64,000 nt of DNA from Trochalopteron elliotii (Eukaryota; Chordata; Aves; Passeriformes; Leiothrichidae): positions 1,280,934 through 1,344,933 of the forward strand of contig JANPWX010000537.1 of assembly GCA_024734555.1 (NCBI GenBank). The letters run 5' to 3'. Position numbers and translations under genes: made by a program. The notes beneath the pieces were generated by a model. It did not search any database, was not told the origin of the DNA, and was given only the letters and a program-made list of their open reading frames with translations. The number at the start of each line of letters is the position of its first letter. Position 1 is the first letter of the stretch. This document shows, piece by piece, positions 1 through 13,927 of this stretch.

Positions 1-3000
1 CACCACAATGTGAAAATTGAGGATGCTGTCATCTGGGTTTGTCAGACCCTAGGGAAAAATGGGAGCTACCCAGTCATAGTGGGTGACTAAGCCACTAACT
101 GGCTTGCTTAGTGGCCAGCAGTGTCAGAATGTGTGCAATTCACCATGTTTGTTGTAACAAAGATCTGGTAATGAAAAAGAAAAATACTGTATTGTTTCCA
201 GAGAATCAAGAGGGTGAATTCTGGTTCCTGAACGTGCATCTGTAGAATGATTCATGCTATGTGCAGAAAGTTCAACAAGGTCATGAGTAAGTTCAAATTC
301 CAGATTTCAACACAATTTGAAGGTGCTGAATATGACAAGCCATGGTCGTATTGCTGGATCCATGCTAAGAATTATCCCTCACAGCAGCCTATATCTTTAA
401 GGAGCCATATGAAAATGAAAAGGCTTAAAATTGTTATTTGTTTAGAAAAAAATCAGCTGTGTACCTAATGGTACAAAACTGCCTTTAAAATGGATGATTT
501 TAAAAAGGAGAGAGCAATTCTTTTTTTCTTCTACCCATGGAGGAGCAGCTGAGTAGACAGGGAATGCCAGAGCTCATCAACAGCACTGCATCACAGTTTA
601 TTGCGTATGTCAACAGGAGAAGTCCCCAGAGCAACCAAACCTTCTGAGGATGAGTCATAGACCCAAGAATGTCAGAATCCTGGTGTAACCTAATGAAAGA
701 AAGACCCTGATGGGAAAAGAGTGAGACCACTGACAGAAAAAAAACATAATGGACTTAAAAGAAGCTGAAACCTACAAAGCCTATCCTGCCCTCTCTGCCT
801 CCCACAGAGGCAAGGATTAAGGAAGTTTGTAACATTCCATCTTCTGAAATAAACCTGGAGAATAGTAAGTATAGGAATGGAAAAAACAAGCTTTTCAGTT
901 TGTCCTTTTGAAATAATTGTGGACCAACACATTCACTGAAAAACAGCAAACAGCCAGAATACCAGTAGTGCCTCTATGTCAGCAAGAAAACTCCTGGTAG
1001 TGAACATTGTCACATCAAGACATAGGAATATACCAAAATGAATTTGATGTTAACCAGACAGGATCCATTTTACATCATAAAAACAGCAGCATTCGTACAA
1101 AATGGCATGGTAAATTAACATTTTCTGGTTTGTTACAAGGATAAATAAGAATAACTTTTATTTTAAGTATTTCATAGATAGTCCAACCTGCAGAGTAGAG
1201 AGAGGAATTTTGCCACAGTTTGCATATATATGGACCCTGTGTTCAGATTCAGTCTATTAGACATAGCAATAAAATTCACACTCAGTACCTAGGGGACAGG
1301 CTTGGATTGGGATAAAAACATACAGATTCAATTCCTGACTTAGCCATCAGTCTGTAGTCCCCTTCTGACATGCATCTGCCATTCTTACTTTGGCTATAAA
1401 ACGTCCAGGCAGAGTGTAAAACTGACTGAAGGAGACCACGGTCTTAGGTACTGAAAGTCAAAGAAAAAAAAAAAGGTGTAGCACTGCTGTAATGCCAGAA
1501 GTATAGCCCAGGCTGAGCTCAGTTTTGTTTAGAGCCAGTGCATTTTCCTAGATTCAAAACTTTGTGCATTTTAAAATGCCATTTTATGCATTTCTTGCCA
1601 CTTGACTATGAGGCACAACAGCATGGAAACTGGGGACAAATCAGTCAGCCATGAAATAGAAATGATTAGACAGAGAATGAGGAATCTGCTCTGTAAGCAG
1701 CTCTCTAAAAGGCCTCAGTGTTGTCTGTATTCAAATACTTCCCATAGCACATTTTAAAAATAACCTTCTCTTGTGAGAAGCAAGAGACATGTTCCCTTGA
1801 TTTGCAACACAGCTTCCCCTGCAGCAGATGTGTGGTGCAGGCAGCATTAGGGTTGGGATCCAGGCAAGGGGCAGAAACCTGGTCAAGATCCTTTTATGAA
1901 AACTAGACACATGTGTCAAAGCTTTGTGTCAAAACGGTTGGTGATTTTGCTTATGATTTGTCTTTGAATTAACTACCAAGTGGAAGCTTAGTGCTGGGAG
2001 GACTCCAGAAAAATGGGGCAAATAATGGGGTTTCTGTTCAGAGAGGGATGTGAGCACAAGGCCTTATGGAACCTGAGGTATGCAGACATGGAAGTGACAG
2101 CTCTGAACTGGAGAAAGCACAGTCTAGTAAAAATCACCAGAATTTCCTTTTTTCCCCCCATTTTTTTAAGTGGAGACCAGAAAGGAAGGATTTGCTTCCT
2201 CACACATCTGTCCTCACACATCACTTAGACAACAGGAGAATGTGCACTAGTGGTTCCACTCTTCCAGGCACTGGCTTCTGAAGGTGGCTAGTCAGGCAGG
2301 AGGAGGTGAGGAGGGAATCTAGCAAGGGAGAAACAGCCTCTGTGCATGTGGGAGCTCTCCAGGAGTCATGCTGGTGATTATACAGGTGGTTTGCCAAAGT
2401 TTTATCTGTTTCATTTGTCCTTCACTGGACAGTTCTGCTCTTGGACTGGTGTTCTGCAGGCTTTATTTGTGATGACACACAGCAAACAGGGTGAAAAGCT
2501 TACTGCTTTTTTCTCTCATTCATTCCTCAATGGCTCAGGACTCACGTGAAGGTGCCTGAAGTTCAGGCTTTGATCTTCTTGTTTCCCAACACAGTATTCA
2601 TGTTTTTCAGAGTACGGCTAAATTGCAGCCTTCAAGTTCTAGAGTTCAAACTTTCTCATCATATCTGTGGTCAGGTCTGCACAGAGTTTACTGAATTTGG
2701 AAAACACAGAGGAGGGGGACAGTTCTCCTAAAGATTGCTCTTCTCACTAACTTCTTTGGTCCTTGCTGAGAATGGGGATAGACCTTGCAGCCAACCCTGC
2801 AAAATCTAATCCTTTCAGAGTAGTGAGGATCAACTGTGCAGTCACACCTGCAGCCAGCTTACAATTTTTTCCTACAGTGATGTGCCAGGCAGAAAGGCCT
2901 GTGCCTGGTCTACCGTCCAGAATGTAATTATTATTTTGTTTTAAACAAGTGGTGTCTATCTGCTGTTTGTTGTACAGGAGTCCTTTTTGCTCTGGAAGAA

Positions 3001-4542
3001 AAAATCCAGTACTTGGCTAAAGATGTGAGGATGCAGAGCTTTTGTACCAAGTTTCAAAAAGTTATGTATTCATGCCTTGCACTTAAAACTAATGTAGTTG
3101 AGGGCAGTTCAGCTTACTGCAAGAAAAAGTCAGGAATTTTTAGTCAGATGTTGACAAATACTCTAATACTCTTATGTACTCATTAGGGAGGAAAGTATTA
3201 CTCAGACATGTTTTTAAAGCTATTAACAATTTCTGCCTCATAATAAAAAGAGAGTTTTTCAAAAGCAGTTTACATTTTATGTAATCTTTCATGATTAAGG
3301 TCCCTCCCTGTTGCACTGAGCACAGTGCAAGATGCACAGAGAGATGACTGGTCAGAGCACTTCCCAGCCCCACACCTAAGAACCTCCTGGAAGGAAAGCA
3401 GGTGTCACCCCATGCTCTTTTTGAATGGGAGACCTAAGGTGGGCTGTCGCTCACACGTGACAGAAAGTGTCAACCTGAGAAGAACTCAGTTCTGTACTTC
3501 AACATAGTAAAATGAGAGAAAAGCAGAGCTCAATCAGGTGCTATTTCTGAAATAAGGAATTAAGTTAAATTTAATGCACACCCTTTTTCTTTGTCTTCAG
3601 AAATTGTTCAAAGTCATGAGAACATAGATAAATGTTTAAGTTTAAAAGCATCCAAATAAATATATAGGTGCACGAATACATGTGTGTGTATGTGTTCTAA
3701 TCCAAGCTTGTCACCCGGGCTCTTGCTATTGGCAGTGACCAAAATGAGCTGCCTCTGGAGGCAGATTCACATCACAGCGTTTAACCCTAACCACAGGACA
3801 GGAGAAGCAGTGCTCTCAGAGGGCATGTTTGTCTCAATTACTGAGACTTGTATCCTAGACATGACACCTTACTTGTGCATAACAACTAATTAAATGAAAT
3901 AATTCTGTAATGCTGTGTCCTGTTAAGCTATGAGGTTTAGATTTAAAATGCAAGAAAATTCAGATGTTTGACTTTGGCTCCCCACATGATCCAATTCTGT
4001 TTCAGATATTTCTTACAAGGCTAGTCTAGGAGTATGAGATTAAAAACCTGAGTCATTATGAATGCCAGTTTATACAAAGTCTGAGCGAGGTTTTAAGAGT
4101 TCTGAAAAATAGATTTCTTGCACATTAATTAGGAGTTCTCAGACATGGGGTTTCTGAATGTCCGTAAGATTACAGCTAATAATGGCATCTGTTCTAATGA
4201 AAACTGCTTTCTCAAAAAATGTGTTTGCATTTAAACTCTTGGTATTATTAAAGCCTTATGCACAGCCTTCTCACTTGGCATGGCAAACATGACTCATATC
4301 TCCATAGAAAAACGTTCATTTGATGGCCATGGGGACAGAGCAAATGATTCAGCATGGCTGTTTCTTTTGTTAGAATTTATTGGACACTGTCTCAGATTCA
4401 AAAGAGGCAAATACTTTTCAATTCTGATAACTTCAACAGAATTTAGATCATATGTTAAAAAATACTAAGAACAATTTGAATTGATTTTAGAATTTTTAGA
4501 TTGTGTGGATAGAAACAGTCTTCTGTTGCATAGTATGAATAT

Positions 4543-4565
4543 CTAAAACAAACAAACAAACAAAA
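4543..4565. repeat. (AAAC)n short simple repeat
   Basis: About five tandem AAAC units in intronic DNA. Confidence 0.8.
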
Positions 4566-4998
4566 TTGAAATGCAGAACTCTCAGGGGGAAAAAGGGATG
4601 ATTGTGTACAGTAGAATGGTCTGCCAGTGAGGTCCCCAGTGAGGAAATTTGATCTTGGTTGTATTTTAGGCAGCAGAAAGAAGAAAATACAAATGAACTT
4701 TGGTGATTCTGCTAACACTTGTAATCTCTGGAAAACTGAAGACATATAGTTCTAAACTAAGATAAGTTTGTATTTCCCACAGCTCTCAAATACCCTTCTC
4801 ATAGACAGCAGGATGAAATCTATATCAGGAATTGATTTTCTGAGCTTTTTGATCCAGAACTACCATATTTCTTTTCTAGACAAATGGCAGTAATAAAACC
4901 AATCTTGGACTTTAAAAGGGTTGGTTATTTTGAACGTGAAAGAGAAATTATGCCATTTAATTTTGTTTGATTTATTGGGGAGGCAGGTTTTACCCCAT

Positions 4999-5050
4999 TA
5001 GTCTCTTAATATTTTCTTGACAGATAGTCTCTTAATATTTTCTTGACAGA
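4999..5050. repeat. 26-bp perfect tandem duplication
   Basis: Two adjacent identical 26-bp copies (4999-5024 and 5025-5050), each starting TAGTCTCTTAAT and ending CTTGACAGA. No divergence is visible, so the duplication is probably recent and possibly polymorphic. Confidence 0.9.
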
Positions 5051-5589
5051 TACCTTAGGAAAATGTCTTTTGATAGTTTCAAAAAATTTTGAATTTTATG
5101 CAATATCATTCTTGTCAGAAATTGTTATCAGATTAGCAGTCAAAAGAAAAAATAATTTCAGTGCCACTGTCCCCATTTTAACGAACTCATAAATTGATAA
5201 AATACAATTTTATTCAAGATGTAGGAGCTGTGCTGTAGATGTTAGTGGGGCTGTACAGGGGTGGGGTTTGTTTGCAGTTAAACAAATAAAAACTGATAAA
5301 TTCAACTTCATAGATAAGAAGTGAGAAGACATTCTCACAGCTGAAGGTGAAAGCATCACATTCTCTGTCCAAACTCCTGCTGTGCTCAATTTATATTCTG
5401 AGTTCCAGAAATCCTAAGGGAGTCTCATAGATAGATTGCAACATTTCCTCTTTCAACTTTGAAGTCCCTTCTTGGAGTTCAAACAGATGCTACAAAAAAT
5501 AATCAGTTTTCCCTCAAGATCAAGGATCTATCTCCTGTAGAGCTCAGCCATAAAATCATCAACTGTTTTATGAAGTCCAAGTTAATGTG

Positions 5590-6420
5590 TCATAGAAAGG
5601 TTTGGGTTGGAAGGGACCTTAAAGATCATCCAGTTCCAGCCCCCCACCATGGGCTGGGATGCCACCCACTAGATCAGTTTGCTCAAAGTCCCCTCAGCCT
5701 GGCCTTGAGCACTTCATGGGATGGGGCATCCACAGCTTCTCTGGGAAACCCATTCCAGTGCCTCTCTTAGGAACTTCTTCCTAACATCTAATCTAAACCT
5801 ACTCCCATTCAGTTTAAAGCCGTTCCCCCTTGTCCTGTCACTACATGCCCTTGTAAAAAGTCCCTCTATAAGCCACTCTATTTACTGCTTTAAGACCCTT
5901 CTCTTCTCCAGACTGAACGACCTCAAGTCTCTCAGCCTGTCTTCACAGAGGGTGTGCTCCAGCCCTCTAACCATCTTTTTGGCTCTCTTCTGGACTTGCT
6001 CCAACAGGCCCATGTTCTTATCTTGGAGGCCCCAGATCTGGACACACTACTCCAGGAAGGGTCTCAGGAGAGCAGAGTGGGAGAATCACCTTCCTCAGCC
6101 TGTTTCTTTTGATGCAGCCCAGGGTGCTCTCAGCTTTCTGGGCTGCAAGCCAGATCGTATTGAGCTGCTCATCAGCCAACATCCCCAAGTCCTTCTCTGC
6201 AGGGCTGCTCTCAATCTAGTAACCACCCAGCCTGTATTTGTGCTTGGGACTGCCGTGACCCACGTGTAGAACCTTTCACTTGGTCTTGTTGAACTTCATG
6301 AGGTTCACAGGACAGTTCTCAAGCCTGTCCCTTTTCCCTTCAACCCTTTTCTCCAGCGTGTCAGGCTCACCATAGAGCTTGGTGTCATCAAGCAAAATTG
6401 CACTCAATCCCACTGCTGTT
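5590..6420 (-). mobile_element. CR1 LINE, 5'-truncated copy
   Basis: On the minus strand this reads as the 3' part of a chicken-repeat-1 non-LTR retrotransposon. The 3' end lies near 5590, where the GGTTGGAAGGGACCTTAAAGA region characteristic of CR1 3' ends appears in plus-strand orientation. The C-terminal part of the reverse-transcriptase frame lies beyond it. Long openings on the opposite strand between 5459 and 6269 are shadows of the repeat. It is about 830 bp of a roughly 4.5-kb family, so heavily 5'-truncated as most CR1 copies are, and it carries scattered substitutions and small indels. It lies in CAV1 intron 2, antisense to the gene. Confidence 0.93.
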
Positions 6421-9400
6421 CTCATGCAGTTTATGACAAGAGCAGAACTATAAAATATCCTGATTTTTATGGAATACCAAAGAAATACCTTTTATTTAAG
6501 GATCAGTAACTTAAGCTCTTCCATAAGAAAGACAGCCTTCTAACAGTACAAATGCAGGGGCAAGGTTTTTTTAAAGGAAAAGAGACACAGCTGGGCATCA
6601 CTGCACACTTACTGTCAGCAGTAAGCATGGTTTAGGTAGAAGTGAGGGGGAAAAAGTGAAAAAAACCTATACAGATTTGCAAAAAAGAATTGGAGCAGCT
6701 AACAGGAGTGTGTTTATTGATAGTATACATGATCAAGAGTCTCCTCTCCGTAGACTCCCTTTATAAACTATAAAGAGGAAAAAAAGTAGTTTCCAGATCA
6801 AAAACAATGTCCAAAGGTCCCTGTCTCCCCATGCCACTACTGAAGAGTCTGAGGTTCACTACATTTCCATTTCCCATTAGTGCCCAAATTTAGGAGTGAT
6901 AAAGCTGGACCAAGTTCTAAAAAGTTATACTTAATGGGAGTTTATTACCTTAATAGCATATAAGCATACAATAATAAATATAAATCTGTCATATTTATTA
7001 AATATAATTTAAAATACAAAATCAGTTTACATTATGTCTTTACTTTTATTAAGGTTTTTCGATTCAGCTTAACTCCAGGCACCACTGAAATAAAAGAAAA
7101 AATTCCTGTTATGTTTAGTGTAGTTAAAACTTCACACTGGTGTTCATGTTCATAAATATACCTCTTTAAACATACAGATGGACAGGCATATGTCAATATA
7201 CATAAATGTATTAGAGTTCTTTGCTAAAATAGCTGTATCAAACAAAGAACTGTGGAACATGAACCAAATAATACAAACAAAGAAAACTTCTTAAGGCTTT
7301 CTCTTTGGGAAAGCTGCAATAACCTCCCAGCAGCCCAGTTTCCAGGGAGGAAAACAGTAATTTTATTTTCTGACTGCTTACTCCAACAACATCAAGACAT
7401 TTGTGAAGAAACTAGCTGACATTGTATCCCCACCTGCACAGGAAGTTTTGCTGTGTTGCAGAGTGCAGATCTTTCCTTGAAACTGCATGTCTTTCCTTCT
7501 GCCAGCCTGTATTGGAACAGGACAGGCAAGAGCTTCAGGAAGAGCTCTCTGGAGAACAGCTGGTTGCTGCAGTGCTGACCCATTAGCATCAATCACGTTT
7601 TTCTCACAAGTACTTCCCCGGATTTTGGTGAGCCTGCCCATCTGATGAAACAAAGACCATCAGCAGGGCTTTTCTGGTGGGTAATCAGCATGGACAGGGA
7701 ACAGGAGATTGTTCTCTCAGTAATTATAAGCTTTTTTTATTTCCTTTTCTATGATTTTCAGTTTGTGAAATGGTGATCTGCAGTCATCCCCTTTTCTAAG
7801 TCATGGCATCATTTACACATTTTCATAATGCCTTTGAGTATTTGTTATGCATACAGTAGGAGTCATTCCTGACCAGACTGGTTTTCTTCTGTGGCTAGAA
7901 GAGTGTAGTCCTTCAATTCTACTTTCCAGCATGAATATCCTTGTTTGTTAAAGCATTGTTTGCTTTTCTGGCATACTCTGTAGAACTCAGTAAAGATTCA
8001 CAGTTTCCATTAAGAGATCTGCCAGCAGAACACTTCTCTTGCCATATTGTGGAAAGCAGGCACAGGGAGACAGGAAAGGTAAAGCAAATTCATTGGTCAG
8101 TTTGTGCAAGTAACTGGGGTGCAACAGTTCTGCTTGCTTGTTTAGGCTTTCATTCACTTTGGAAATACTTGTTTGTAATTTTTCTGCACTCCACAAGCCT
8201 TACACAACAGCTCTGGTCCTAGCCATCTGCAGTCATGGCAGGTTTTGTTGGGTTTTTTGTCGTCGTTGTTTTTGTTTTGTTTTTTTGCAAAGGAGCAACT
8301 GTTGAGCCTTGTGATCTGGCCAGTCCCCAGAAGAACAGTGTGCTCTGAAGAGAGGGTTCAAGGTTGACAGGCAAAGCCTAATCCTGCTGCAGCCCAGCCT
8401 GGTGGGACTCTTGGGGTTCCCTTGTTAGATCCTTGCCACCAATACCAAGATTCAAGCTGATTTCTTGTCTCGTGAGGGAATAGAACTCTGCTAGATGTTC
8501 ACATTCTGTAGTCACCCATGCTTTGGCTCAAGGTTTGTATGAATGCTGTGGAACAGAATTAGTTTTTGCTTTAGTAAACACCTGAGATCACCTAATGTTT
8601 GCTGTTGAAACCTAATTAGTGAGGAAGTAGACCATCTAGGAATCATGAAGCTCTATGTGTTCAGGATCAGAGTACCAGCCTTTCTACATAACTACAGGTA
8701 AACATTTGCCAGATGGAGGTAGCACAGTGCTCTTAAAAGGATGAATGAGTCTTTGGGTGTCTGGAAGGGAAGAGACAACAGCAACTTTTCTCCTGTAAGT
8801 CCCAACAACTTCCCTGCAGATTCAGTAGAAAGAGTATAAACTTTTTCATCATTTTCCATTAAACTGTGGCAGCAGTCAGGACAAGCATCAGCATATGTGG
8901 TAATGTGGTATTCCAAAGGATCAGTGAAATACATAAATGGTTAACTGGGATCAGTGATTTAACAGAAAGGTTGTGAGTTTATTGCTTTTTTTCAGCTGCT
9001 GTGATGCCTTTCTTCTCCAGGCACTGTTACTGGGAATTTTTAAGTTTCAAATAGTATGTGGAAGTGCTAAGGTAGTAATAATGTCATATGCTCACATATT
9101 TTCTTAATTTTAATAATACAGACCACAGCCTTCTTCAGCATAAGAACAGTGTTGCATCTGTCCTTAACATCACCTCCCAAACGTGACCCATGCCATAGGA
9201 AGGCTTGTCATTTTGTGATATTTTATACATTTTCTTATGTTAAATGTTTCTTTAAAGGACATTGAATATACTTGGGAATTTTACAAATTGCGTTTATTAC
9301 AACATTAAAAAAATACCATATCTGCCTCATGTCTTGCAAGGAAGGAGATGATCTAATACAATGAAACAATATTATACTTACTGTCTTGAATCAGGGAAAA

Positions 9401-10152
9401 TCTGTTTAAAAACAGCCCAGGGTAAGCAGTAAAAACAGTTTCTACACTATGGGCATAAAAAATATAAAGAAAACTAGCTTATGACTCTTTCCTGTATACA
9501 TTCAGCCTAGACTTTAGCCCTGGTCTGTCAGAGCATGTAAGCATATTGACATCAGTGGGACAGTTCACATTTTTCATGTTGTATGCATATTTAAGTGTTC
9601 TGCCTGACTGGACACATTAGTGATCAATACAGTAAGGATCTAAGCCTCCTTTTACTGACTCCAAGAGATGTTGAAAGCACACAAAAATGTAGGCATTCTC
9701 AGCACTTGTTTGGGTTCCTGTGGAGTCGGGTTGGTGCCTGTCTGTGAGCTGTGTGCTGTGAGCACAGTGGCAGCATGCAGCCACTCCACATGCAAAGGAA
9801 TGCATAGGAATCATGATAGTTACAATTGCAGAGATGTTTGCCTAATGCTGGGAGTCTTCATAACTTTTTTTTTCTGACAGACCAAGCACAGTATTTTTTT
9901 CTATGTAAAGAATATTTTAAACCTCAAAGAACAAACTTTTGAGAAGCATAACTGGTAAGTAGGTGATTTGAGCCTGGCATTTAATATCTCTTTCCAGGCT
10001 GGCCAGCTTCTGATACATAGGGACCTGAACTGATCAGGTCAGCAGGTCAACTAATTTCATAAATGTGGCATATATTATTGAGCCAGATGATAACTTCACA
10101 CTGTTGAGCTTTTTTAATTAATAGTTCTGATCTTTAAATAGACATTTTCCCT

Positions 10153-10212
10153 CCCTTGTAAATAAATCTTGTAAATAAATCCCATACCATTTCCCTTTCT
10201 TGTAAATAAATC
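10153..10212. repeat. CTTGTAAATAAAT direct repeats
   Basis: Three copies of CTTGTAAATAAAT. Two are adjacent and one is about 30 bp further on. Confidence 0.7.
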
Positions 10213-12620
10213 TATTTTAGAATCAAAGCAGGTTCCTCAGTTTCCTGATAGAAGTTTAATAAACATGTGCAGAGCAAAAGAAGCTGCATTAATTCTCATA
10301 GCAAAATCAGACAAAGGCTTCAAGCAATGTAAAAACTGGCTTTATCAAACTGAATAGAAGGAAACAAAGAATAGCTGAAGTCAGGAAGTGCATTGTAGGC
10401 ATGGAACAGGAGTTGATAATGTTTAATAGCTTAGTCAGAAACAGAAGGCTAGAGCAAGTTATTAGCATCCTTTAGAGGGTCAAACCAAATTTCCTGTACT
10501 TCTCTCCTGTCGCAAATGAGCATGCATGTATTTTCACTAGCTTGGCAACTGCCACAATGTGATTTCACAGCTCTGGAGGAACAAAGTATACAAGGAACAT
10601 GCAATCTACTAGACAAGACCTGTGCACAACCTAAAAAAACCCCTTTATGTAGATAAAATGAGAGTTCACAGATCTACATGCACGTGATGCTTTGACAAAA
10701 GTGACCTTGAGAACAATATCCTAAAAATGTTGTCTTGTACTTGCAAGACAGTTAGATTCATTACCAGAAATGACACCATCTTTCTTTATAGGATCATATT
10801 TCTGGGCACTCCTCTTTCTCCTGTCAGTTCTATTTTTACTTTACTTATTTCAGTTGGACACCTTTTATCAGTCTGATGACACTCACTGTCAGTGAGTGCT
10901 ACCGAACTAAAAACCAGAGGAGAGTAGTAGGAGGGAGTGAGTAATCCAAGTGATGTAAATGTAATCCACAGCAAGGCAGAATGCATCCACTTACCTGTTC
11001 CTCCTGCAGCCTGTGGAGAGCTGATCCCTACAAGTTAAAATCAGGATCCTTCATGGGAGTGGTTTAATGCAGGAAGAATCTGAGTGATATCTCAGTTCCT
11101 GCAGCATAAGGACTTAACTGTACTGCTTGAAGAGTGAAATAAATAGTGTTTCCCAGGCAGTGGTCTGTTAGCACATGAGTAGAAGAGCCCAGATTACCTC
11201 AACTCCTTGTCTGTCATTATTTAGACAGAGCTCCAGGTAAGTCTGGTTTGGGACAGCACCACAGAGGTTCACATGCCAGGCGTAGCTGGACTTTCTTGGC
11301 ATTTACATAATGTTCTTACGTTTCATAACGTTCTTATGGCTTTTGGGAAGATAACAGCTTCATTGCAGCACTACATTCAGCTAAAAGTTTAAGTTGTCAG
11401 GCCATTTTTCTGTCTTCACTTGGAAATTCCTTTATTCAGACGGGAGTAATGTGAAACAGATTTTGAGGAATAATAAAATGGGCAAAGACACAGTAGTGTG
11501 ACATGAGCTACCATTCCTACGGGGCCATCTTTTCTACTTCTGTGCATTGGTAGAGACATTCTGAGAGCTGTTGAAATTGCTCCAAGAAACTAACCTCTTG
11601 ATAATTACTGGTGTCATGAATACATCACTATTATCTCTCATTTATTCCTGAGTACTTTTAGGACAACCGTGTATGACTTGAGCTGGGAGACCCTGACCAA
11701 AGATATATCATAAATGTTCTAATATTAGCATCATCTCTTGGAATGAGGACAGGGCTGTCCATCTGGAAATGTTACATGGTGTGACTCTTCTGTCAGTTCC
11801 CCAGCTCTCCATGGACATTTTGTTGAACAAAACAGGCTAAAAATACTAGTTACTGAGAATCACAATTACAGAAAGTTCACTATTTGATTCGAAAGCCAGC
11901 GAGTTATTGGCTTCCGTTTTCCATTTCATTACAATGAATTATTTTGAAAGTAATCAAATTGTGGGCTAATCTTACTATATATTTTGAAAATTCACATTAA
12001 ACTATGGCTTCATTTTGCATGCCAGAAAAATGCATTTCTGATAAAAATAGGTCTCACTTGGCTAAAATAAAGATGCAACCATGAAAAGGCTGATGGAACT
12101 TCCCTTTTCAGCCAGTTGAAATAATACAAGATGGACTCCACTACAACTGAACTGAATAAAAAGACTTTAGATATGACACTGACTAGCATGCAATGCTTTG
12201 AACCTCTACAATGGCTGTGTTACCTTTGCCAAGGATCAGCTGGTGGGAAGCATGCAATAAATTGACAGAAGTTTTAGAATAAGAGTGCTATGCTGAACCA
12301 TGTAGTCCTTAAGTAGTAATATTCTTTAAAAAGCAGCTTTCTTTTGCTGTCAGCATCCTGGGTTGTGCCATCATATGGATATTTTAATTATCTGATTTCA
12401 AGGAAAATGTTGATAATTAGCCAAAAACACCCATTCATTTTGAAAATAAGCTAGCACAAGATGTGGCTACCATGAAAAGTTTGCTTTTGAATAGCTGCAG
12501 AAACAGATTGTATAAGTATGCTTGCTTGTGTATTCTAAAAAGAAAATCTACTCTGCCAATGCAGAGTCTGCCATAGGTTTCTGTGGAGATGAAGTTTCAA
12601 CTCAAATGCTACCTTTTAGG

Positions 12621-12643
12621 TTGATGGTGATGATGATGATGAA
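12621..12643. repeat. (GAT)n short trinucleotide repeat
   Basis: A run of GAT/GGT units in intron 2. Confidence 0.75.
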
Positions 12644-13927
12644 TATCCATCCCAAAGAATGACTTTGAGATTACTAGAACCTAGTTCAGAGTAGCAGAAA
12701 AAGAGGAGGTTTATAATTTGTGTGACAGGATGTCTAGAGAGAAGCACTGGTAGAGAGAGTAATGTGAATATGTTCAATTAAGCCAGCCTGGGGTTAGGCA
12801 TTCAAGGTGCTGGATATCACAGATAATTCAGAAATTTCCTCTCAAGGAGTTCCCAGCCATTCACACAAATTGCACCTAGACTGTACACTTTTGGTTGTAA
12901 TTATCTTTTTGTTTAAGGAGCTGGAAAGTCCAGTGGTTTTATCATATCTTTCCCTTTATTAGTAACTTATGTGAGTTGATAAAAGTTTCAGCAGGAGAGA
13001 AGAATGAGTGCTTTTCAATTTTTATGTATATTTTAGATTAGACGAAGTGATTGTGAGCCTTTTCTTACAGCATAAGCAGTATTTACACTGAGTATATGTG
13101 TATTCACCTTCATCCAGCATGCTAAGGCACAATTGCCTGAGTTTCTGAGGCTGCTGGCCCATGTCATACTTACCTTGCTTCTGTAAATCTTCACTTTTGG
13201 CAGCATTATTATCTCACTTTGGGATCCAGTCCCAGGAATGCATTTTTTTTTTCTTTCATCTGACTTAAACAGCCATTTATTTCCTTGCAGAGGAATAGTC
13301 TTGTTATGTTCTCTTTCCTGTTGTTTGCAGTGCCTATACTATTGGTCGTGCTGACCAAATTAAATATCCTGTATTGTGGGTTATATCAAACACATCTGTG
13401 TGACATAGAGCTGAACCATCATTGCCATTCTGTTAATTTTCTTATAGAAATGTTATGACAGTTAGGCTTCCTGAACAGCTCGGTATTTCAACAGAGTGCT
13501 AAAATATGCCTGTTGGAATGCACTGCTTCCTTAGGTGACTTTTTGAATGATTTATGAATAGTTAAAACTACGAAATACGATTTTATTCACCTGTTTTGTA
13601 CCTTAAGTAGACCATAAGGGCACTGCATACCTTAGGGCTGTAGGGGATGAGGAAAATATATTCAGTATTGTGGAGAGCTCCATCTAGAAGAAGTTAGATG
13701 TCTTATTTTGAGCTAATCATTGAGGGTCCCTGGTAGTCACTGGGTAAAGGTAGCTGAAGATTCATTACTTAAATCATGGGTTATAATAGGGTGAATCATG
13801 TGGGGATGTAGGAAGTGTGTGCTTCGTGTTTTCTTGCAGGGGACCATGGCTCTCCAGGAAAGGTGTTTCTGGAATACACCCTTGATGCAAATGTCTGACT
13901 GACCTGACTTTATGTTCTTTGCTGCAG

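Larger units (their letters stand above)
1..13927 (+). other. CAV1: CAV1 intron 2, 3' portion
   Basis: This stretch precedes the last CAV1 exon and ends in a pyrimidine-containing tract and the acceptor CTGCAG at 13922-13927. In vertebrate CAV1 the second intron is by far the larger one, so most or all of this region is inferred to be that intron. I found no sequence that could be exon 2, the 55-codon exon for the N-terminal cytosolic segment. The only recognisable contents are one minus-strand CR1 LINE (5590-6420), a 26-bp direct duplication (4999-5050) and short simple repeats. Open frames here are short and match no family I recognise. Confidence 0.75.

Noticed and set aside
5459..6269. 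Plus-strand frames of 103 and 182 codons
   Set aside because: They lie almost wholly on the antisense strand of a CR1 LINE copy and read through its 3' part. No protein family is involved.
10880..10898. Short palindrome CACTCACTG-T-CAGTGAGTG
   Set aside because: Nine-base arms are short enough to arise by chance in 64 kb. No flanking structure or repeat family.
1..13900. Search for CAV1 exon 2 or CAV2 exons
   Set aside because: No stretch with the conserved N-terminal caveolin sequence was found. Exon 2 is expected further upstream.
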